A DNA stretch of 34,621 nucleotides, taken from positions 1-34,621 of the IMG/VR virus record IMGVR_UViG_3300033571_007995; one strand, written 5' to 3'. The first letter of the stretch is position 1. The number at the start of each line of letters is the position of its first letter. Source of the stretch: a virus. The translations under genes were made by a program, and so were the position numbers. The notes below the pieces were generated by a model. It had not been told where the DNA came from. It saw nothing but the letters and a program-made list of their open reading frames with translations, and made no database searches. Shown here piece by piece: positions 30,225 through 34,621 of this stretch.

Positions 30225-31063
30225 GTGGCACGGCACACTGCGACCGGCACGGCGACTACGCTGTCCCCGAGCAGCCGGGCCGGCCGCGAATCGGCCGCTG
30301 GGTCATCGTCTGCCCGTCCTGCGCCGTCGACGAGCAAGTCGCCGAGGCCGAGGCCACCAAATCGCGCCAGGAGGCGGCAAAGGCCGCTGCATGGCTGGAA
30401 AAGCTGGAGGCTGCCCGAATCCCTGTCCGGTTCCGATCGCGCAGCCTGGAGGCCTTTACGGCCACTACGGAGGCGCAGCAAATCGCGCTAGCATGGGCCA
30501 TAGACTACGTCGACGACCGCGAGGCGATCGCCGCTGGCGGTCGATCGGCCATGCTGGTCGGGCCGCCGGGCACCGGCAAAACGCACCTGGCCGCCGGCGT
30601 CGCGATGGCCTGGCTGCGTGCAGGTCGGTCGGTCGCTTGGTCGACGGTGCAGTCGCTCGTTCGCGAGGTCAAGGAAAGCTGGAGGCCGGACGGCGCCGGC
30701 GAGGCCGCGGTGCTGCGCCGATACACCGCGGCCGAGCTTCTCGTTCTCGACGAGGTCGGCGTTCAGTTCGGCAGCGACTTCGAGCGCGACCTGCTGTTCG
30801 GCGTCCTCAACGACCGCTACGAAAACTGCAGGCCGGTCATCCTGTGCAGCAACCTGCCGGCGGCCGAGGCGCTCGAGCTGCTCGGCGAGCGCATCGCCGA
30901 CCGTCTGCGCGAAGACGGCGGCCGGATCATCGTCTGCGCCGGCGAATCGCATCGACCCGCGCTTGCGCGCCAGGCACGCGAGGCGATACCGTCCGCGCCG
31001 TCGATGGCGGCCTCTCCCTCCCTGTCGGCACGCTCGCCGTCTGCGCACCGTGGCAGTGCATGA
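30221..31063 (+). CDS. DnaC-like helicase loader (AAA+)
   Basis: This 280-aa protein is an AAA+ ATPase of the DnaC/IstB type. It has Walker A GPPGTGKTH (Gly114-Thr121, Lys120) and Walker B LLVLDEVG (Asp177, Glu178). The N-terminus carries a probable zinc site (Cys7, His10, Cys31, Cys34). The segment NDRYENCRPVILCSNLPAAE is a sensor-like strand, and ERIADRLREDGG follows with the Arg finger region. It would load the host DnaB-type helicase at the origin. No phage helicase is seen in this window. GTG 30221 overlaps the initiator stop by 4 bases. The last 40 residues are Ser/Ala/Pro-rich. Confidence 0.9.
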   Translation: MSGTAHCDRHGDYAVPEQPGRPRIGRWVIVCPSCAVDEQVAEAEATKSRQEAAKAAAWLEKLEAARIPVRFRSRSLEAFTATTEAQQIALAWAIDYVDDREAIAAGGRSAMLVGPPGTGKTHLAAGVAMAWLRAGRSVAWSTVQSLVREVKESWRPDGAGEAAVLRRYTAAELLVLDEVGVQFGSDFERDLLFGVLNDRYENCRPVILCSNLPAAEALELLGERIADRLREDGGRIIVCAGESHRPALARQAREAIPSAPSMAASPSLSARSPSAHRGSA

Positions 31064-31089
31064 CATGGCGCCGCGCTGTTGCCTAGCAT
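31060..31089 (+). promoter_or_regulatory. Possible promoter after the loader gene
   Basis: ATGACA (31060-31065, five of six to the -35 consensus) and TAGCAT (31084-31089, four of six to the -10 consensus) are separated by 18 bases. They lie in the 180-base gap before the next gene, so a separate transcript for the genes to the right is possible. Confidence 0.35.
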
Positions 31090-31208
31090 CGCGGCCGCGC
31101 AGGCGGCGAGCATCTTTTCCCGCGCTATCATGCGCCGGCCGCATCGTGCGGCACACCGGCGCCGCGGATTGGGGCAGGCACGCGGCGTCGGTATTTCGCT
31201 CGGCCGTT

Positions 31209-31236
31209 GCATTCTTCGGGCTGAGCCCGATGATGC
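31209..31236 (+). other. Hairpin before a small gene
   Basis: TCGGGC (31216-31221) and GCCCGA (31225-31230) form a perfect stem with a TGA loop, and GCAT/ATGC (31209-31212, 31233-31236) extends it. It ends seven bases before ATG 31244 and would reduce ribosome access or mark RNA processing. No T tract follows. Confidence 0.4.
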
Positions 31237-31243
31237 GGCAGAC

Positions 31244-31453
31244 ATGGGAGCACGCATCGAGGCGCACCGCATCGCGCCGATCACTGAGGCCGACTTGCTG
31301 CGCGGATATGCACGCAGCATCGGCGTTCGCGACATCGTCACGGCCGCACGCCGCACAGGCGACCCGCTGCTCGTCGCGCTCGCGCAGGAAGCCGAGCGAC
31401 TTGCCGCGCTGAACCAAACATGCGACCCGACTACCAACACGCCGCCGCGCTGA
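31244..31453 (+). CDS. Small helical protein of unknown function
   Basis: This 69-aa protein is helical (ITEADLLRGYARSIGVRDIV, LLVALAQEAERLAALNQ) and slightly acidic. The frame stays open upstream to 31079, so the start is uncertain: ATG 31244 has no Shine-Dalgarno and follows a hairpin, and the upstream part (Arg/His-rich from 31130) looks less like coding sequence. Residues YARSIGVRDIVTAARRTGD could be a short DNA-binding helix pair. No family is recognised. It overlaps the next gene by 34 bases. Confidence 0.45.
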   Translation: MGARIEAHRIAPITEADLLRGYARSIGVRDIVTAARRTGDPLLVALAQEAERLAALNQTCDPTTNTPPR

Positions 31454-31653
31454 TCGCAGAAGCGATCGCAATGCTCGACCGCGCGAGCGCGATCGTGCAC
31501 GGCGTCGATGCAAGTCAGTTCACCGAAACCTGGGCACGCGACGCGCATCTGCGCAACATTCGCGAGGCTCGAATCATCCTCCGTTCCGTTGTCGTCGAGC
31601 TGCAGCACATTCGGCTCGACCCCTCCTCTCTACCTCAACCCCTCGAAGAATGA
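31420..31653 (+). CDS. Small helical protein of unknown function
   Basis: This 77-aa protein is almost all helical (AALIAEAIAMLDRASAIV, TWARDAHLRNIREARIIL, SVVVELQHIRLD). No membrane span, Cys or metal motif is present. ATG 31420 lies inside the end of the preceding frame. It ends in a Pro/Ser/Leu-rich stretch. The following gene begins with a 4-base overlap. Helical small proteins in this place may be recombination or host-takeover factors, but nothing points to one. Confidence 0.5.
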   Translation: MRPDYQHAAALIAEAIAMLDRASAIVHGVDASQFTETWARDAHLRNIREARIILRSVVVELQHIRLDPSSLPQPLEE

Positions 31654-31997
31654 ACATGCACGTCACGCAATCGAAGGGCAGCACGCACAAACGCTGCCGA
31701 ACTGGTGGGCCTGAAACAAGCCGCGCTGCGGCCGAGGCCTCGCAGGAAGTCGCCGAGAATCACTGGCTCGTCATCACCGAAACGCTGTGGCGCCGGCGCA
31801 ATCACGTCGAACCGTGGATGACCGTCGAGCAAATCGCCGAACGCACCGCGCTGACGCCGCACCAAATCGGTCGCCGCGTCAACGAGCTGGTGCGGCAGGG
31901 CATCATCGAAATCGCCGGCGTCGCGCCGCTGGAATCCGGCCGGCTCGGCAGAACCTACATGCTGACCAAACTCGGACAGCAGGAGGTGCAGCGATGA
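31650..31997 (+). CDS. Winged-helix DNA-binding protein
   Basis: This 115-aa protein has a winged helix in its middle (about 40-105): PWMTVEQIAERTALTPHQIG is the helix-turn-helix core, RRVNELVRQGIIEIAG the recognition helix and strand, and ESGRLGRTYMLTKLGQ the wing and last strand. It resembles small phage regulators of the MarR-like fold. The N-terminal 35 residues are flexible (SKGSTHKRCRTGGPETSRAA). It is coupled to the previous gene by ATGA and to the AAA ATPase gene by a 4-base overlap. Target DNA is unknown. Confidence 0.7.
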   Translation: MNMHVTQSKGSTHKRCRTGGPETSRAAAEASQEVAENHWLVITETLWRRRNHVEPWMTVEQIAERTALTPHQIGRRVNELVRQGIIEIAGVAPLESGRLGRTYMLTKLGQQEVQR

Positions 31998-32920
31998 GCC
32001 TGTCCTTCCGCACTGCATCGAAGTCGCAGGCGCGACTGCGCATGGCGCTGACCGGCCCGAGCGGATCGGGCAAGACATACACCGCGCTCGGCATCGCGCA
32101 GGCATTCGGCCGCGTCGCCGTCATCGACACCGAACGCGGCTCGGCGTCGCTTTATGCCGACCGGTTTGCGTTCGACGTGCTCGAGCTGGACAGCTACTCG
32201 CCCAAGGTCTACGTCGAGGCGATCGCCGCTGCCGAGGAAGCCGGCTACGACTGCCTCGTCATCGACTCTCTTTCGCACGCCTGGAACGGCAAGGACGGCG
32301 CGCTTGAACAAGTCGACCGCAAAGCCGCGCAGAGCAAGTCGGGCAACTCGTTCGGGGCTTGGCGCGACGTGACGCCGATGCAAAACGCGCTCGTCGACGC
32401 GATCGTCGGCTGTCGCATGCACGTCATCGCGACGATGCGCGCGAAGACGGAATACGTGCTTGAGGACGACGGCCGAGGCCGCAAGGCGCCGCGCAAGGTC
32501 GGACTCGCGCCGGTGCAACGCGATGGCATCGAGTTCGAGTTCACGCTCGTCGGCGAACTGGATCACGCGCACCGACTGCACATCACGAAAACGCGTTGGT
32601 CCGAACTGTCGCAGCACGTCGAGGAATCCGCCGGCGCGCAGCTCGGCGAACGCATCCGTCGCTGGCTGGCTGACGGCACGCCGCCGCCGGCCGCGCCCAA
32701 GGTGACGCCGCTCGAGCAGCCGGCCGCGGTCACGCAGGTCATCAATCTGCTCGGCGGCGAGCTGCAACTGTCGACGGCCGAAGTCGTGCAGATGATGCGC
32801 GAGGCCGACAGCCTGGCCGAACTGGAACAGGTGACGCCGCACGCGCGGCATCTGGACGACGCCGGCAAACGCGCGGCACGGTCGGCCTACAGCGCGCGCA
32901 AAAAGGAGCTGCAGGCATGA
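31994..32920 (+). CDS. AAA ATPase, phage nucleotide-binding type (RecA-like)
   Basis: This 308-aa protein has Walker A GPSGSGKT (Gly21-Thr28) near its start and a Walker B strand YDCLVIDSLSHAW (about 90-102). Motifs such as AVIDTERGSASLYAD, MHVIATMRAKTEYV, and LAPVQRDGIEFEFTLVGEL match the phage AAA_24 family, found beside replication and recombination genes. The C-terminal 70 residues are a separate helical tail (TAEVVQMMREADSLAELEQ). It probably serves homologous recombination or DNA handling; the exact job is not established in the family. AGGAGG at 31981-31986 supports ATG 31994. Confidence 0.85.
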   Translation: MSLSFRTASKSQARLRMALTGPSGSGKTYTALGIAQAFGRVAVIDTERGSASLYADRFAFDVLELDSYSPKVYVEAIAAAEEAGYDCLVIDSLSHAWNGKDGALEQVDRKAAQSKSGNSFGAWRDVTPMQNALVDAIVGCRMHVIATMRAKTEYVLEDDGRGRKAPRKVGLAPVQRDGIEFEFTLVGELDHAHRLHITKTRWSELSQHVEESAGAQLGERIRRWLADGTPPPAAPKVTPLEQPAAVTQVINLLGGELQLSTAEVVQMMREADSLAELEQVTPHARHLDDAGKRAARSAYSARKKELQA

Positions 32921-33141
32921 GCGCGAAACTGCACCGGTATTCGCACTACTTGCTCGCCAAGCGTCACGCCATCGAGGTCGAGCGCTTCGTCGCCGCTCTC
33001 TGCCGCGCGCAGAACGACACTTCGCTGCTCACGCGGCTCGACGTCGAACATGACGACGACAACCGTTGCTGCCTACGCGAGCAGTGGCGCGAGACGCTGC
33101 TCGCGATGATGCAGCGCGTCCACAAGGAGCGGCACCGATGA
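32917..33141 (+). CDS. Small protein of unknown function
   Basis: This 74-aa protein is helical and rich in Arg, His and Leu (HRYSHYLLAKRHAIEVERFV, QWRETLLAMMQRVHKERHR). Residues 41-53 (LDVEHDDDNRCC) are acidic with a Cys pair. AAGGAG precedes ATG 32917, which overlaps the ATPase stop by 4 bases. No family recognised; it may bind nucleic acid because of the basic ends. Confidence 0.5.
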   Translation: MSAKLHRYSHYLLAKRHAIEVERFVAALCRAQNDTSLLTRLDVEHDDDNRCCLREQWRETLLAMMQRVHKERHR

Positions 33142-33353
33142 GGCGCGCCATGCTGTGGGCGGTCGTCTCTGCTGCCGGCGACGTGCTCGAGCTGGCGCAG
33201 GACTACGACGCCGCGGCTGAGGCGCTGTCGAAGCGCTGCGGCTGCGCGGAAACAATCAAGGTCTGCCGGCGGTGCGGCGTCGCGTTGGTGTTTGCCGAAG
33301 CGACGTTTTGCATGCCCAAGGCGCTGACCGAGCGGCAGGAGGCGCACGCATGA
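33138..33353 (+). CDS. Small protein with a possible zinc site
   Basis: This 71-aa protein starts with a hydrophobic N-terminus (AMLWAVVSAAGDVLELAQ) and has KRCGCAET and VCRRCGVALV, four Cys in CxC and CxxC form that could bind zinc, with a fifth Cys (TFCMPKA) further on. GGAG precedes ATG 33138. It overlaps both neighbours by 4 bases. Function is unknown; small zinc proteins are frequent in this window. Confidence 0.55.
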   Translation: MRRAMLWAVVSAAGDVLELAQDYDAAAEALSKRCGCAETIKVCRRCGVALVFAEATFCMPKALTERQEAHA

Positions 33354-33586
33354 AAGCGCGACGCAACCTGCTGACCGAGCGCAGATGCACGAACTGCGGC
33401 AAGACGTTTATCGGCAGTTCGCAGCGCGCGCATGGCGACTGTCCGCGCTGCGTCGAGATTCGCCGCGTCAATCGGCAGGACGGCGTCGCGCAGCTGCAAA
33501 GCGCGAGGTCGCTGGAACTGCTCGACGACATGGTCGCCGACGAATGCCGCATGCCGTGGGAACGCCGCTACAATCGCAAAGCATGA
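33350..33586 (+). CDS. Small zinc-ribbon protein
   Basis: This 78-aa protein has a clean zinc ribbon: CTNCGKTF and CPRCVEIRR (about 13-35), separated by SQRAHGD. The rest is helical and acidic (LQSARSLELLDDMVADEC). GGAGG at 33338-33342 supports ATG 33350. The ribbon resembles those of transcription or translation-associated small proteins, but no named family fits. Basic residues around the fingers suggest nucleic-acid contact. Confidence 0.65.
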   Translation: MKARRNLLTERRCTNCGKTFIGSSQRAHGDCPRCVEIRRVNRQDGVAQLQSARSLELLDDMVADECRMPWERRYNRKA

Positions 33587-33699
33587 CCGAACGTCGCGAC
33601 AATCCGCGCATGCATCCGATCGAGGCCGCGCTGCTCGGCGCGCTCGGCGGCTATCTCATCGCGCGAATCATCCTCGGCGAAGGCCTGGGTCTTCTGTGA
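33583..33699 (+). CDS. Tiny membrane protein
   Basis: This 38-aa protein has a basic start (MTERRDNPRMHP) and one hydrophobic span (AALLGALGGYLIARIILG, about 15-32). It overlaps the previous stop by 4 bases and the next start by one base, which is the best evidence that it is translated. No ribosome site is apparent, so it likely depends on coupling. Function is unknown. Confidence 0.45.
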   Translation: MTERRDNPRMHPIEAALLGALGGYLIARIILGEGLGLL

Positions 33700-34148
33700 T
33701 GTTCGACGCCGCGTTCTTCGCGTTCGGACTGCCCAAGGGTCAACCACGACCGCGCGCGTTCTCTCGAGGAGGACGCGCGTCGGTCTACGATCCAGGCACG
33801 GCCGACGAGTGGAAACTGGCCGTCGCGCTGGCAGCTCGACCGAAGCAGCCGCTCCACCCGCTCGACGGCCCGATCGGCATCGCGCTGATCTTCTACATGC
33901 CCAGGCCGCAGCGACTGCTGTCGAAGAACGCGCCGGCGCCGCGCATCGCGCACGTCTCAAAGCCGGACATCGACAACCTGTGCAAGGCCGTGTTGGACGC
34001 GCTGACCGATGACGACTGGTTTGGCGACGACTCCCAAATCGCGCGGCTCGACGCGCAGAAGTTCTACGCATCGAAGGACGGCGCGAGCGGCGTCGCTGTC
34101 CGCATCGTGCAGCTCGACCTCGACGGCAACGCGCCGGCTCTCAACTAA
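33699..34148 (+). CDS. rusA: RusA-like Holliday junction resolvase
   Basis: This 149-aa protein has the RusA signature: KPDIDNLCKAVLDAL with Asp90, Asp92 and Asp100, followed by DWFGDDSQIARLDAQKF with Asp110-Asp111. These acids bind the metal for cutting four-way DNA junctions, and the spacing matches family members. It starts FFAFGLPKGQPRPRAF, also common in RusA proteins. ATG 33699 overlaps the preceding stop by one base. It probably removes branches from replicating DNA before packaging. Confidence 0.92.
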   Translation: MFDAAFFAFGLPKGQPRPRAFSRGGRASVYDPGTADEWKLAVALAARPKQPLHPLDGPIGIALIFYMPRPQRLLSKNAPAPRIAHVSKPDIDNLCKAVLDALTDDDWFGDDSQIARLDAQKFYASKDGASGVAVRIVQLDLDGNAPALN

Positions 34149-34151
34149 TCC

Positions 34152-34621
34152 ATGCAGCACATCCTCGCGCAGAACCTTTCGCCAGTGCCGCAGACGGCCT
34201 GGACCTTCGTCGGCATGCCGGCGGCCGAAGTGCCGACCTACCCTGGCGGCCTGCTGACGGACGGCGTCGCCGACTTTCCGTTCGTCACTGAGCAGCACGG
34301 CATCCGCGTTCTGCTGTCGCTGCCGGCCATGAGCGATCGCATTCGCCTCGACCCGGTCAAGAAATACGAAGAGGTCGCGCCGTTCGCATGGCATCCGGTC
34401 ATCGCCGAACACGTCATGCAAATTCTGCCGGAATACCGCTACGGCGACCGGCTGCCCGACGTGTCGAACCTGCAGCTGCTGCGCGCAGGCGCCGCGTCGC
34501 AGGTCTACCTGCACCGGCTGCTGTGGCAGGCCGAGCGCATCGTGCTCGACGTCCACTACACCATCGCGACCATGTCGCCGACGATCGAGTTCGTCGCGAC
34601 GGCGATCTACGGCAACACGAC
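34152..34621 (+). CDS. Protein of unknown function, cut by the right edge
   Basis: From ATG 34152 the frame stays open to the end of the window, giving at least 156 residues. It includes TFVGMPAAEVPTYPGGLL, a Phe/Val-rich TDGVADFPFV segment, and ERIVLDVHYTIATMS. The sequence is mixed alpha/beta with many Pro and Gly residues, more like a structural or binding protein than an enzyme. No signal peptide is seen, no Shine-Dalgarno precedes it, and codon use matches the phage. It follows the resolvase gene by three bases. Confidence 0.6.
   Translation, partial: MQHILAQNLSPVPQTAWTFVGMPAAEVPTYPGGLLTDGVADFPFVTEQHGIRVLLSLPAMSDRIRLDPVKKYEEVAPFAWHPVIAEHVMQILPEYRYGDRLPDVSNLQLLRAGAASQVYLHRLLWQAERIVLDVHYTIATMSPTIEFVATAIYGNT

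Noticed and set aside
1-34621. High number of GCCGGC sites as a restriction-related signal
   Set aside because: The site equals Ala-Gly codons GCC GGC in the phage's preferred codon use; without counts against a shuffled control it is not evidence of selection.

Overview
The window is most of the genome of a tailed double-stranded DNA phage with a long non-contractile (siphovirus) tail. It is G+C-rich (roughly two thirds by eye). Every gene I accept is on the + strand, and most junctions are 1- or 4-base stop/start overlaps (TGATG, TAATG, ATGA, GTGA). The lambda-type packaging and tail genes, a Sec-exported lysozyme and a small lipoprotein next to it point to a Gram-negative host, which I cannot name. 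I see no integrase, excisionase, CI-like repressor or divergent immunity region, so nothing suggests lysogeny within this window.

Layout. (1) 51-8589: packaging and head genes, in lambda order: small terminase, GpA-type large terminase, a zinc-ribbon protein, an esterase fused to a gpW-like head-completion domain (in the slot where lambda has W), lambda-type portal, protease-scaffold, and a Mu gpT-type major capsid protein. (2) 8605-11161: capsid decoration, FII-like connector, Z-like and U-like tail completion and terminator proteins, and a small gpM-like protein. (3) 11166-18564: tail tube, tail chaperone G with a -1 frameshift to a Cys-rich T domain, tape measure, gpM-, gpL- and gpK-like tip proteins. 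(4) 18524-24978: a large protein that joins a gpI-like beta-grasp domain to gpJ, then three fibre-like proteins. (5) 24978-26057: small membrane protein and lipoprotein genes, probably lysis accessories. (6) 26058-26487: a non-coding stretch packed with palindromes and hairpins. (7) 26488-29448: small genes, including a secreted lysozyme, a DnaJ-type zinc protein and a helix-turn-helix protein, and a long structured hairpin with a T tract. (8) 29445-34148: replication and recombination genes: an O-like initiator carrying an internal iteron array (candidate origin), a DnaC-like helicase loader, small proteins, a winged-helix protein, an AAA ATPase and a RusA-like resolvase. (9) A gene of unknown function runs off the right edge.

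How it works together. The initiator and loader would open the origin inside the initiator gene and recruit the host helicase, since no phage helicase or polymerase is seen. RusA would resolve branched DNA before packaging by the terminase into a gpT-type head. The G/GT chaperones build the tail on the tape measure. The M-L-K-I/J proteins form the tip. The exported lysozyme and small membrane proteins would lyse the cell.

The most unusual items are the esterase-gpW fusion, the helically phased CTCGA array with two perfect hairpins inside the initiator gene, the palindrome-dense non-coding segment at 26058-26487, the nested hairpin at 28573-28675 inside an apparent reading frame, and the gpI-gpJ fusion.
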